DNA of 64,000 nt from Pandoraea commovens (GCF_902459615.1 NZ_CABPSA010000006.1:124001-188000); one strand, 5' to 3'; shown: positions 35,901 to 44,148, numbered from the stretch's first letter. Translations and numbers: made by a program. Notes: generated by a model from the sequence alone, not told the origin.

Positions 35901-38900
35901 AAGACGCGTGAGGTGGCGACGCAGGCCGTGCAGTACTTCAACGGCATCGTCGACACTGGTTCGACCTATCGCATCACGTTCTGGCCGGACTGGAATCCGA
36001 GCACGATGATTCGCCCCGACGAGGCCATCTCCCGTGGCGATCTCGGCATCGACCAGCGCGACTACAACGAACTGAAGCGTGTGGTAACGACGACACGTAC
36101 ACGTGACGAACTGGTGAGCGCGTCGGCGGAGGGCAAGCTTCAGGCGCAGGGGACGATTCGCATCAATGCCGATGGTGGCGAGATCCGCAATCGGTCGTCA
36201 TTGATGACGGCGGGCGGCGACCTGATTCGTCGTGCGCAAGGCGGCGCGGTGCGTGATGAGGGCATCGCCTTGCAGGAGCGTGTCGAGCAGTCGCAGGTCT
36301 CGACCTTCTACTGGCATCAGAAGTCCGGCGGCGATTCCGAGCAGCTCGACGTCGCGTATCCGGTGATGCCACTGCCGCCGACCACGGTGGCCTCACTCCC
36401 GGCGATTGCTGTGGGCAATCAGACCGTGGAGACCAGCGGCCAGACGATCACGGTATCGAGCGTCGACCGGAACGGCAACACCGTCGGCGACACTGGCGTG
36501 ACGGGCGGCAACGGCAGCGGGTCGGCACTTATCACGCTGCCGGGCGGCATTCCGGGGCTGACGTTGCCGGGCAGTCCTTTGTATCAATTGCGTCCGGCGC
36601 CGGAGCAAACCTATCTCGTTGCAACCGATCCGCGCTTCACGCAGTACGGAAAATTCATCTCCAGCGATTACATGCTCGACGCGCTCGGGCTGGACCCGCA
36701 GAAAACGCAGAAACGTCTTGGCGACGGTTTCTACGAAACGCAACTCGTGCGCGATCAGATCACGGCGCTCACTGGCAGGACGCTGCTTGGCGGCAACGCG
36801 GACTATCTCGCGCAGTACACGGCGCTGCTGGGTAACGGCGTGGCGTATGGCAAGCAGTTCGATCTGAGCGTGGGGATTGGGTTGTCCGACGTGCAGATGC
36901 AGCAGTTGACGACCGATCTCGTCTGGCTTGTCTCGCAGGACATCACGCTGCCGGACGGCTCGGTGCAGTCGGTTCTGGTGCCGAAGGTTTATCTGGCGCA
37001 GGCGAACACCGTCGATCTGGCGAGTACCGGCGCGTTGGTGGGTGGGGGAAGCGTGAAGCTTGCCGCTACGGGTGACGTCCAGAACAGCGGGCGCATCGTG
37101 AGCGATACCGCGACGACCGTGCTGGGCGACGCCATCGTCAACTTCGGTTCTCTCGGCAGCCGTGGCACGACGGCGCTGACGTCGCTGGGCGACATTCGCA
37201 ACACCGGCGGTCGCATCGACGGCCAGGACGTCGTGGTGCGCGCGGGGCGCGATCTCATCAACGAATCGACCACGCTCACACAAACGGCGGGGACGGATGC
37301 CGACGGGTTCGCGTCGCGCGCTTCGGCGACATCGATCGGATCGGTCGGGCTCATTTCGGCATCGAACAGTGCGACGCTCGTCGCGAATCGCGACGTGACG
37401 CTCAATGCCGGTGCGATCGCGAGCGATGGCTCGGTGACAGTGGCCGCCGGGCGCGACATCCAGTTGAATACGCTCGCGGTGGGGCAGTCGCAAACCGTCG
37501 GCACTCGCGACGGCAAGAATGGCGGCAGTGATGTCGTCACGCAGCACGTGGGGAGTGCGATTTCGTCAGGCGGCAATCTCACGACCGTGTCGGGACGCGA
37601 TACCACGCTAAATGCCGCCACGCTCAGCGCGGGCGAGAACGTGACGGTGATCGCGGGCAACGATGTGTCGGTGAATGCCGTGAAAGATGTTTACACGCAC
37701 GACGCGCGGTCGCATGGCGGGACGTTGAAGTTCGTCGATTCCACGCTCGACGAGTCCGTGCGCGGCACGCAAGTCGTTGCAGGTAACAACGTGATCGTCG
37801 GCGCAGGGCAGACGGCGGTCGCCGGGGAGCTTCTCGGCGCTCACGCGGTGACGCCGGTCGCACAGACATCCGGCACGGGCAACCTGACGATTCTGGGCTC
37901 GACCGTAGCTTCGCATGGCGCGGGCACGGCGGCGCTGGCGGCGACGGGCGACGTCACGATCGGAGCGGTGTCGGAAACGCACGATAGCTATCGCTGGCAA
38001 CACAACAGCAGTTCGGGGTTCCTGTCGAAGTCGGAGGAAACGTCCGAAATGCGCTCGCATCAGACCGTTGCCGTGGGCTCGACCGTTTCTGCGGATACGG
38101 TAGGCGCGACGGCGGGCCGGGACCTGAGCGTGATCGGCTCCACCATGGTCGGCACGCAAGACGTCGCGTTGCAGGCCGGGCGGGATCTGCGAATTGAGAC
38201 GGCCGAGAACGTGAGCGAAAGCAGTTCGTTCCACGAGAAGAAGCACTCGGGCCTCGGGTCTTCAGGCGGCGTCGGGATTTCCTATGGCAAGAATGAGCAG
38301 CAACACCGAACCAACGACAGCAGCGTGACGCACACGGGCAGTCTTGTCGGAAGTCTGGACGGCAACGTCAGTCTGGTGGCGGGCAGGGATCTGTCGGTGC
38401 GCGGTAGCGATGTGATGGCGGGGGGTGACGTGACCGGTATCGGGCAAAACGTCTCCATCGAATCGGTCGTCAATCGCGTGCATCACGACGAGGCGCACGA
38501 GTACAAGAGTTCGGGCTTCACGCTGGCGCTGAAGTCGCCGGTCATCGATGCGGTGCAGAACGTGACTAGTCAGGTGAATGCAGCGGTGGATTCCGGTGGC
38601 GACGCGCGCGTGTCGGCGTTGCGGGGTTATGCGGCTGCGAGCGGCGCCTATGGTGCGGTGGGTGAGGCCGGTAAGTTGCTAGACACACTTGATGCAGGCA
38701 AGACGCCAGAAGCGAAGGTGGAGCTTAGCTGGGGATCGTCGAGCAGCAAGTCGACGTCGTCGCTCGACAGCACGCAGAACGTGGCGAGTCAGATCAAAGC
38801 GGGCGGCACGGCGGCGTTCATTGCGACGGGCGACGCCGCGAGCGGCAAGGGCAACGTCAACGTCATTGGCTCGACCATCGATGCGAAGGACGTACTGCTG

Positions 38901-40976
38901 CAAGCGACGAATCAGGTGAACCTGCGTCACAGCACCGATACGGAATCGACGCGTAGCGAGAACGAATCGAAGAGCGGGAGCGTGGGTGTGTCGGTCGGTA
39001 CGGGCGGTGTGGGGGTATCGGCCTCGGCGTCGCGAGGAAACGGCGATGCGAACTCGGATTCAATCTTCCAGAACAACACGCACATCAACGCGAGTCATAC
39101 GGCGGTGATTGTGAGTGGTGGCGACACGAACGTCGTCGGCGCGAACGTGAACGCCGATAAGGTGATTGCGCGTGTAGGTGGTGATCTGAACATCGCGAGC
39201 GTGCAGGACGCGAGTGAGAGTTCAGCGCATCAACAGAGCATGAGCGGCGGCTTGAACCTGAGTCAGGGCGGTGCGTCTGGGAGCTTCAGTTACTCGCGGG
39301 GTAATGCCAGCGCAAACTATGCGGGTGTGGTGGAGCAGTCGGGCATTCAGGCGGGGGCTGGCGGGTTTGACGTCGATGTGGCGGGCAACACCGACCTGAA
39401 GGGGGCGTACATCGCGAGTACGGCGGAGGCGTCGAAGAACCAGTTGACGACGGGCACGCTGACGTTCTCCGACATCGAGAATCACTCGGAGTACAGCGCG
39501 AACAGCTTTGGCTTCGGCGGTGGATTTTCCATCGCGAACGGCGGCACGGAGACAAAGAAGACAGGCCCGAAGTCGGGCACGAACAAGGGCGGCATTTCTC
39601 CGATGCTGCCGCAGTCTGAGAGCGGCAATGAACGTGCGACGACTTACAGCGGCGTGAGCGAAGGCACGATCACGCTGACGGACGGAGCGAACCAGAAGCA
39701 GGATCTGGCGAGCCTTAAGCGCGACACGACGGATCTGAACGGCACTGTCAGCCGCACACCGGATTTGCAGGAGTTGCTGAACGACCAATCGCGCCTGATG
39801 TCGGCCGCGACGGCGGCGGGGGAAGCGGTTGCGAGGGATATCGGGACGTATGCGTCGAAGAAAGAGGATGAGGCACGGAAGCTAGCGGAAAAGACCACCG
39901 ATCCGGAACTGAAAGCGCAATACGAGCAAGAAGCGGAGAACTGGAAGGAGGGCGGCGACTACCGGGCGCTGATGCATGCAGCCGGTGGCGCAATCGTAGC
40001 GGGCTTGGGCGGAGGCAATGCCTTGGGTGGTGCGCTCGGCGCAGGCGCGACGTCGAAGCTTGGCGATACGCTGAACAAGCTGAGCGCGGAAATCCAGAAC
40101 TCACGCCCGACGGGCAACGCAGATGTCGATGAAGCACTGGCGCAGATTGTCGCGACAGGTATTGGAACGGCAGTGGGCGCAGCGGTGGGTGGAAGCTCGG
40201 GGGCGTTTACTGGGTTTAATACGGATCGGTTTAATCGGCAGTTGTACACGGAATACGGTGCCGATGAGCGAGTTCTGGCCAAGCACCTTGCGGAAAAAAG
40301 TAACGGCCGTTACACGCAGTCGGAAGTCGAGGATCAGCTGCGGCTGATGGGCGTTTCCAAGGACGGTGAGGGATATGTGCCAGTTGGCCTAGCTGAAGAG
40401 CTGAACGGACGCAGACCAAGAGACCCGGGGGCGAGGTGGACCAACACCGGGATCATGAACGAAAACGGAACCGAGCTCGTCGTTCAATCACTTCCGCAGC
40501 CAAATTACGCGCTTCAGGCATACATCATGGCGAATTACGGAACAGCGCTGCCGGGCCAGGTGCCGAGCAGTTTTGACTATGAGCCAACGCCTGTAAAGAT
40601 GGACCTTCGCGGAGGCGTTGCCTATGTTGGAGATGGCATTGCCACCAATGCGGGGCGAACGGCTGCGCTTGCCACGGCCATAGCGACGTTCCCCTCGCCG
40701 ATCACACGTCCATTTGCCTTAGTTGCTTACGTGGCGACTGGGACGGAACTTGCTGCAAACGCGATGGTGCAATTTGCAAGGCCAGACGTCGGGCAGTATT
40801 TGGTGAGCGGGACTGCTTCGATAGTTGTCGATCGGCTTTCGTGGAAACTCCCAGTGGCGAGTCCTATATTTAATGAGACATCGAATTACTTAAATTCACA
40901 AGGTTTCTTTAAGCCCGTGGAGGACAAGATAAATCGTGTGTGGGGTGATGTTGAAAATATGGCGGTGAAAAAATGA
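32925..40976 (+). CDS. cdiA: CdiA/FhaB-type filamentous haemagglutinin effector
   Basis: Secreted TpsA exoprotein of 2683 residues. An extended signal peptide (to about residue 43, ARA) precedes the TPS secretion domain with the NPNL motif at 111-114. Long stretches of filamentous-haemagglutinin repeats follow (repeated LDNTGG, ISNRNG, LVNREG patterns), then a central non-repetitive region near 900-1250 and further FHA-2-type repeats to about 2250. The pre-toxin region has glycine-rich segments (AGLGGGNALGGALGAG) and FNTDRFNRQLYTEYGADE near 2432. No VENN motif is present. The last 250 residues differ in composition and form the presumed toxin; they contain hydrophobic stretches (TAALATAIATFPSPI, RPFALVAYVATG) and match no toxin family I know. 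A membrane target is my inference. The stop overlaps a small membrane-protein gene by ATGA. Confidence 0.94.
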   Translation: MNAHVNGQGRNGVRGSRGEGGLQRAMVRALVLAQVIAPVAARAQVVAVPGANGPGVVQTANGLQQVNITAPTAAGVSKNVYSQFDVPRQGVILNNSSTLVNTQQAGYVNGNPNLARDQAARVILNQVNSQSPSQLRGYLEVAGKAAQVVVANSAGILVDGGGFINTTRGVLTTGTPIMGSDGSLTGYQVNGGRLVIQGDGLNAQNVDQVDLISRAVQVNAALHAKQLNVVTGTNRVDHERLSVQKTAADADAPDVALDVGQLGGMYAQRIFLQGTENGVGVSNRGVIAAQAGDLTLTTEGKLVNTGQTLASGAMTMAARALDNTGGTLVAERLDVTLDGALVNRQGSISAAASTITAAALDNDHGRLHADALSLTVSGDASNRSGEIKQFGASDQTIKVGGALDNTGGTMATNAGSLALDVGQMTNDSGTVSHLGDGQFALTSSGVISNRNGLVGTLGVLRTTAAWLNNTGGELSAADSVQVSTAGGLVNREGGVVFGAKGLTVSAGGDIDNTSGSMQSTGDVRVSASGALTNSGGRVSANGAHDRLTVSAQTIDNASGQIANAGDGDTEVVATTTIDNTGGTLGGNGRLSIDAASVANVAGGKVVGGGDLALGIRDALDNTGGQVFGGASLTMTQGGARVTNTDGVMESRGDVAMQLASLDNTRGIVRSNRDVSVGGAMTGAGQMTAGRDLTVAASGDYVNASMNRLRADGALTVTSTGRFVNDGALEAPGTLNVRAVQIVNNAGGLINAATTQLSADDRLSNEGNIGGDTVRLKANTFNNVYGVLGNDVQVDAADVDNAGPSAIVGATRRLAVYASNAVVNRDGALLYSMGDIEIARDGVRDATGMLANQSSQLTNSSASIVADGHLDIAARVVDNKRTSIVTQAGTPQSETKTFGLWTAGLIGGDETLWHDSKTFPEWKWNAGHAPISSMLLERLALPVTVELPKSEVTNLDMAAKTFSLTRPIIETYSDATTQGQGPCDDHGNCADGIKTREVATQAVQYFNGIVDTGSTYRITFWPDWNPSTMIRPDEAISRGDLGIDQRDYNELKRVVTTTRTRDELVSASAEGKLQAQGTIRINADGGEIRNRSSLMTAGGDLIRRAQGGAVRDEGIALQERVEQSQVSTFYWHQKSGGDSEQLDVAYPVMPLPPTTVASLPAIAVGNQTVETSGQTITVSSVDRNGNTVGDTGVTGGNGSGSALITLPGGIPGLTLPGSPLYQLRPAPEQTYLVATDPRFTQYGKFISSDYMLDALGLDPQKTQKRLGDGFYETQLVRDQITALTGRTLLGGNADYLAQYTALLGNGVAYGKQFDLSVGIGLSDVQMQQLTTDLVWLVSQDITLPDGSVQSVLVPKVYLAQANTVDLASTGALVGGGSVKLAATGDVQNSGRIVSDTATTVLGDAIVNFGSLGSRGTTALTSLGDIRNTGGRIDGQDVVVRAGRDLINESTTLTQTAGTDADGFASRASATSIGSVGLISASNSATLVANRDVTLNAGAIASDGSVTVAAGRDIQLNTLAVGQSQTVGTRDGKNGGSDVVTQHVGSAISSGGNLTTVSGRDTTLNAATLSAGENVTVIAGNDVSVNAVKDVYTHDARSHGGTLKFVDSTLDESVRGTQVVAGNNVIVGAGQTAVAGELLGAHAVTPVAQTSGTGNLTILGSTVASHGAGTAALAATGDVTIGAVSETHDSYRWQHNSSSGFLSKSEETSEMRSHQTVAVGSTVSADTVGATAGRDLSVIGSTMVGTQDVALQAGRDLRIETAENVSESSSFHEKKHSGLGSSGGVGISYGKNEQQHRTNDSSVTHTGSLVGSLDGNVSLVAGRDLSVRGSDVMAGGDVTGIGQNVSIESVVNRVHHDEAHEYKSSGFTLALKSPVIDAVQNVTSQVNAAVDSGGDARVSALRGYAAASGAYGAVGEAGKLLDTLDAGKTPEAKVELSWGSSSSKSTSSLDSTQNVASQIKAGGTAAFIATGDAASGKGNVNVIGSTIDAKDVLLQATNQVNLRHSTDTESTRSENESKSGSVGVSVGTGGVGVSASASRGNGDANSDSIFQNNTHINASHTAVIVSGGDTNVVGANVNADKVIARVGGDLNIASVQDASESSAHQQSMSGGLNLSQGGASGSFSYSRGNASANYAGVVEQSGIQAGAGGFDVDVAGNTDLKGAYIASTAEASKNQLTTGTLTFSDIENHSEYSANSFGFGGGFSIANGGTETKKTGPKSGTNKGGISPMLPQSESGNERATTYSGVSEGTITLTDGANQKQDLASLKRDTTDLNGTVSRTPDLQELLNDQSRLMSAATAAGEAVARDIGTYASKKEDEARKLAEKTTDPELKAQYEQEAENWKEGGDYRALMHAAGGAIVAGLGGGNALGGALGAGATSKLGDTLNKLSAEIQNSRPTGNADVDEALAQIVATGIGTAVGAAVGGSSGAFTGFNTDRFNRQLYTEYGADERVLAKHLAEKSNGRYTQSEVEDQLRLMGVSKDGEGYVPVGLAEELNGRRPRDPGARWTNTGIMNENGTELVVQSLPQPNYALQAYIMANYGTALPGQVPSSFDYEPTPVKMDLRGGVAYVGDGIATNAGRTAALATAIATFPSPITRPFALVAYVATGTELAANAMVQFARPDVGQYLVSGTASIVVDRLSWKLPVASPIFNETSNYLNSQGFFKPVEDKINRVWGDVENMAVKK

Positions 40977-41233
40977 AATTGAGATTTATTGAAAATGGAA
41001 ATCTTTCCGGTTGGGTTTGTACCGTTTTAATTGCGGTTGGGATGGTGATGTTTTATGTTGCCTTGGAGTATGTTTCCAATTCATTTGGAAGTCTTTTTTT
41101 GTTGCTTCTGGGGTTTGCTTTGATGGCTATCGCCGGCACTTGTAGTCGCGCCGGCTTGTTAGGTATTCGTCCTTTTGATAACGAATACAAGAAAGCTAAA
41201 AAAACCTACGATACGCAGCGGGAAGAGCACTAG
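40973..41233 (+). CDS. cdiI: Candidate CDI immunity protein, two-helix membrane protein
   Basis: An 86-residue protein whose ATG overlaps the cdiA stop (ATGA), the position expected for a cognate immunity gene. Two hydrophobic helices are evident (VCTVLIAVGMVMFYVALEYV and LFLLLLGFALMAIAGTCS), followed by a charged cytoplasmic-type tail (NEYKKAKKTYDTQREEH). The base composition is far more AT-rich than cdiA, as for acquired toxin/immunity modules. If the toxin acts in the inner membrane, a membrane immunity protein would fit. I recognise no homologous family. Confidence 0.65.
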   Translation: MKLRFIENGNLSGWVCTVLIAVGMVMFYVALEYVSNSFGSLFLLLLGFALMAIAGTCSRAGLLGIRPFDNEYKKAKKTYDTQREEH

Positions 41234-41272
41234 TCCTAAGGAACAGACTTGTGAGGGCTTCGTAAACTAGGG

Positions 41273-41350
41273 CGGGCACGCTGACGTCCTCCGACATCGA
41301 TAATCACTCGGAATACAGCGCGAACAGCTTTGGCATCGGTGGTGGATTTT
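41273..41350 (+). repeat. Displaced cdiA fragment
   Basis: 78 bases that match cdiA 39451-39528 at 73 positions (94%), in the same orientation. They encode GTLTSSDIDNHSEYSANSFG, corresponding to cdiA residues about 2177-2201. The reading frame runs on for some 100 codons without similarity to cdiA. This is a scar of recombination or partial duplication, as expected where cdiA 3' modules are exchanged. Confidence 0.85.
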
Positions 41351-41416
41351 TAAGCTTCGAAGTTACCACTGCAGCGGTAAGAGCGCTCAGAGCTCAAATG
41401 AAGGTGGGGAAAAGTG

Positions 41417-41689
41417 ATGCGCCTTGTGTGTTTGCTCTTGTTGGCATATGTGCTTTCACTGCTGAGCTTTGCCATGATCAAAGTTATGGCCATCCTGCTG
41501 GCAGTCGCAATTTATGGAGGGGCGTATCAATGGAGCGTGGAGGACACGCGGTTTGTGGTAATTCGTGGTTCGATTCTGGCTCTGTTCTTCTGGGTCGTGA
41601 TACAGCTTCAATATTTAAAGGTCCGATATCGTCTGCAAAAGCGATGTCGAGATGGGGATGAGTGTGAGCGGATTCGCAACGAACGCTAA
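41417..41689 (+). CDS. Small membrane protein, possible orphan immunity protein
   Basis: A 90-residue protein with two or three hydrophobic helices (LVCLLLLAYVLSLLSFAMI, VMAILLAVAIYGGAYQW, RGSILALFFWVVIQLQYL) and a basic, polar C-terminus. A GGTGGGG sequence lies upstream of ATG 41417; an adjacent GTG is also possible. It directly follows the displaced cdiA fragment, which places it where an immunity gene of a lost toxin module would sit. It has no known homologue that I recognise. Confidence 0.55.
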   Translation: MRLVCLLLLAYVLSLLSFAMIKVMAILLAVAIYGGAYQWSVEDTRFVVIRGSILALFFWVVIQLQYLKVRYRLQKRCRDGDECERIRNER

Positions 41690-41830
41690 ACCAGGTGGAA
41701 GCGCAGAAATTGAGGAAAATTTCGCGTATTTGAAATTACGTGTGGACAGTAATTGATAATTAAAAACAATTGGGCGAGATATTGTTGTGTCGGGGGGTAT
41801 CAAAAAATAGATAAAGTTGCGGAGTGAAAT

Positions 41831-42046
41831 TTGATTGGAAAATTGATTCTGTGCTTCGTGTGTGTTTCATTTATTTCGTTTGTTGCATTTCTCATTTCAT
41901 GGATCATCGCAACCTATGGGTACGAATTTTTGTATGGGAAGCAATATTCTCCCCAATGGGATGACGTGATCTATGTTTTGAAATTAACCTTTCTGACTTC
42001 TTCGGTTTTGACAGTGGTTGCATGGGGAAAGGCTTTCCAAGTTTGA
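41831..42046 (+). CDS. Small membrane protein, possible orphan immunity protein
   Basis: A 71-residue protein starting at TTG 41831 with GGAG 6 bases upstream. It has two hydrophobic helices (LILCFVCVSFISFVAFLISW and LKLTFLTSSVLTVVAWGKAF) around a short polar loop containing YGKQYSPQWDD. It is AT-rich and lies in the same orientation as the other small membrane genes after cdiA. Function is unknown; the immunity role is inferred from position. Confidence 0.5.
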   Translation: MIGKLILCFVCVSFISFVAFLISWIIATYGYEFLYGKQYSPQWDDVIYVLKLTFLTSSVLTVVAWGKAFQV

Positions 42047-42323
42047 TTGGAGGTATTGATGGGTTTCGGAGGTTTTGATGTGAGATCTGCTGCTCACAAT
42101 CCGGGTGTGAGTTGATTTGTCTAGATGTTTGATGTCGAATTTGAATGTCGGTGGAGCGTGCAGATGGTTGTTGTCAATTGAACAAATGGTTTCTGTATAT
42201 TTTCTCTCCGCTCATCGGGGAGGCCGTGATCTGTCTGGCGCCGCTTTTCCAACCCTGAGGCGAAATTCATGTTGTGGTACATGAATCGAAAAAAGGCCTC
42301 TCATTGCAGTTCGCAAAGAAGTG
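42047..42323. other. Low-GC interval between small membrane-protein genes
   Basis: 277 bases with no intact gene. A 25-codon frame just after 42178 reads LNKWFLYIFSPLIGEAV, hydrophobic and possibly a remnant of another small membrane protein. I cannot support more than that. Confidence 0.35.
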
Positions 42324-42764
42324 ATGCTTGACAAGAATTTTGATAATTTTGTGGGCGACGATAGTTTCGCGTTTGCGGAGGTAGCGTGTTACTTGCTGGC
42401 GATGCTGAGTATTTTGGACGTGCTCATCTTGTTGGCAGGTGTCAGTCCGCACGCTCTGGACGATCGATTCCCTTCCGGGCAACGGTCGTTTATCCTCGCG
42501 ATCATCTTGATTTTCCAAATTTCTTCGGCCGCCTGTTACTACGCCATAGCAAGGCGCCTCTCCACCTGCACCATGTTGCTTTGGCGAGTGACGCTAGGCG
42601 TCTTCTTGCTAAATCTGATCTGGAATGCGCAGTTAATGACTTTCAAACCCGGGCCGCTTCCGATGCTGCTGGGCATCCTCTCCTTGGGAGGGATAATTTC
42701 GGTCGTTCGGGGGCGGAAGTCGATGCATGACCGGAATGTTGCCGCAGTGAGGCCCGGAGTTTGA
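42324..42764 (+). CDS. Four-helix membrane protein, possible orphan immunity protein (copy 1)
   Basis: A 146-residue protein with four predicted membrane helices (VACYLLAMLSILDVLILLAG, SFILAIILIFQISSAACYYA, LLWRVTLGVFLLNLIW, LPMLLGILSLGGIISVV). It is weakly paralogous to the next gene: both share an L-x-x-CT-x3-WR pattern before the third helix and a matching fourth helix. The ribosome site is weak; a GTG one codon upstream is an alternative start. Function is unknown. Confidence 0.6.
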   Translation: MLDKNFDNFVGDDSFAFAEVACYLLAMLSILDVLILLAGVSPHALDDRFPSGQRSFILAIILIFQISSAACYYAIARRLSTCTMLLWRVTLGVFLLNLIWNAQLMTFKPGPLPMLLGILSLGGIISVVRGRKSMHDRNVAAVRPGV

Positions 42765-42784
42765 TTGATGCGAGTGAATGTTCG

Positions 42785-43210
42785 ATGGAAAAGAAATCCC
42801 CCAAAGACAATTTTCTGATTGCGCAAGTTGCGTTTTGTTATTTTGCAGTACTCAACGCATTTATTCTTGTAATGGCCTTGATCGGAACGGACTATTCGTT
42901 GAACGGCGCATCGTTGCTCCAAAAAATATCGGTTTTGGCGAACACCATCGCTAACGTGTTCCTGATGACGCTCGGGTTTGTAGTCATGGCTATGAGCCTG
43001 GAGCGGTGTACGAAAGTCGTCTGGCGGATAGCGTTATTCGTCCTCATCGTGGCTGTGATCGTCAATGTGCTGGCGATGCTTGCGCAACTAACCATCATGC
43101 CGATCTTGAGCACTATCGTTTCGGTTGCCGGTATCGCATCATTGCTGTATGAGCGAAACGCGGTTTTCGGGAGGTCGAAGAGCAATACTTCGGGCGTCTT
43201 GCACGGCTGA
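42785..43210 (+). CDS. Four-helix membrane protein, possible orphan immunity protein (copy 2)
   Basis: A 141-residue protein with four predicted helices, including VAFCYFAVLNAFILVMALIG, VFLMTLGFVVMAMSLE, VVWRIALFVLIVAVIVNVLA and MPILSTIVSVAGIASLLY. It begins 20 bases after the preceding gene and shares its ERCTKVVWR-type segment, so the two look like a diverged tandem duplication. I chose ATG 42785 over an upstream TTG that overlaps the previous stop. Function is unknown; it closes the AT-rich segment after cdiA. Confidence 0.6.
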   Translation: MEKKSPKDNFLIAQVAFCYFAVLNAFILVMALIGTDYSLNGASLLQKISVLANTIANVFLMTLGFVVMAMSLERCTKVVWRIALFVLIVAVIVNVLAMLAQLTIMPILSTIVSVAGIASLLYERNAVFGRSKSNTSGVLHG

Positions 43211-43223
43211 TATCCCACTCTCC

Positions 43224-44096
43224 TTAGGTGCCGGGATGAAACCTCGCCAACAACTCCAAAAACAGATCCAGCGCCCGAGTCCTCGGGCGTGAGGCTTCCG
43301 TGATCGCGCTAATGGAGTTTTCGTACTCGGGGCCGGACGGCACTCTTACCAGTGCGTGACGCTTCGCAAACGACGCCGCGTAATACTGCGGCAACAGCCC
43401 CACGTAGTGTCCCGAGAGCACCAGCATCGCCACGGCTTCCAGTCCGGATGCCGTCGGTCCACGCGTCAAGCCCAGTGAGTTCAGCGCTTCATGCACGAAC
43501 GGTTGCGTTCGATACACCAGCGGTAATGTCGACGCGTCCTTCATCCGATGCCGCGCCACATACAACTGATGACGTTCGATAAACAGCGGCTGGTAATGAA
43601 ACCCCGCTTCACGCCGGTACATCCCCCGTATCGCGATCTGCACGCGACGCTCGCGTAACGCCAGATCCAACTCGTTGAATGTCATCACCGTCAATTCGAC
43701 CTTGACGTCGGGCGCTTGCGTCTTGAGCGCATCGAGCGCCTCGGGAATGTGACAGCCGACGTCCGACAGAATGTGCTCGACCATCCCGATAGAGAGCGTC
43801 CCAGAGAGCACGCCGCGCACGGCGTCGATTTCGGGACGGATGCGCTCTAGCGACTTCAGCGCATCACGCGCTAACTCCAGCGCCACCTTGCCCGCATGCG
43901 TCAGCACAAAGCCCGACGGTCCGCGCTCGCACAACCGCGTGCCCAACGTCTCCTCGACTTCGCGAATATGTCGACTGATCGACGCCTTCGACATATTCAA
44001 CTGCTTCTCGGCCGCAGCAAAGCCGCTTGCCTGCGCCACCGCGCAGAAGATGCGTAACGAGCGCAGATCACGCTCGCTGAATTCCCGATTTGCCAT
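43224..44096 (-). CDS. LysR-family regulator
   Basis: Regulator of 290 residues: HTH LRSLRIFCAVAQASGFAAAE, LNMSKASISRHIREVEETLG, then the effector domain with VEHILSDVGCHIPEALDAL. It is divergent from the ABC transporter/ureohydrolase operon, and a TTTCA-N5-TGAAA dyad lies between them. It is probably the operon's regulator. The 3' end lies 13 bases from the convergent small membrane gene, marking the edge of the low-GC region. Confidence 0.9.
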   Translation of the reverse strand: MANREFSERDLRSLRIFCAVAQASGFAAAEKQLNMSKASISRHIREVEETLGTRLCERGPSGFVLTHAGKVALELARDALKSLERIRPEIDAVRGVLSGTLSIGMVEHILSDVGCHIPEALDALKTQAPDVKVELTVMTFNELDLALRERRVQIAIRGMYRREAGFHYQPLFIERHQLYVARHRMKDASTLPLVYRTQPFVHEALNSLGLTRGPTASGLEAVAMLVLSGHYVGLLPQYYAASFAKRHALVRVPSGPEYENSISAITEASRPRTRALDLFLELLARFHPGT

Positions 44097-44129
44097 CGCC
44101 TGTACCTGAAGGGCGCAACGCCCTCAAAA

Positions 44130-44148
44130 GGTTTCATTTTCTGAAACC
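44130..44148. promoter_or_regulatory. LysR-type operator upstream of the ABC/ureohydrolase operon
   Basis: Perfect dyad GGTTTCA-TTTTC-TGAAACC about 33 bases upstream of the LysR start. A small hairpin AGGGCG-CAA-CGCCCT lies at 44110-44124. Binding by the adjacent LysR is inferred. Confidence 0.6.

Noticed and set aside
32925-40976. Periodic repeats inside cdiA considered as DNA tandem repeats or CRISPR-like
   Set aside because: The periodicity is at protein level (FHA beta-helix repeats of variable length and sequence) with no identical DNA repeats and spacers.
38600-40976. Search for the VENN pre-toxin motif in CdiA
   Set aside because: No VENN or close variant is present; the boundary was placed by the FNTDRFNRQLY segment and composition change instead.
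41398-41661. 87-codon open frame overlapping the small membrane protein at 41417
   Set aside because: It continues the frame of the displaced cdiA fragment but has no similarity to cdiA or hydrophobic structure; the overlapping frame encodes clear membrane helices. I treat it as degenerate sequence.
41652-41756. 34-codon frame reading SGFATNAKPGGSAEIEEN, possible toxin tail
   Set aside because: It could be the end of a lost toxin module just before the next small membrane gene, but it is too short and has no ribosome site or match to support a call.
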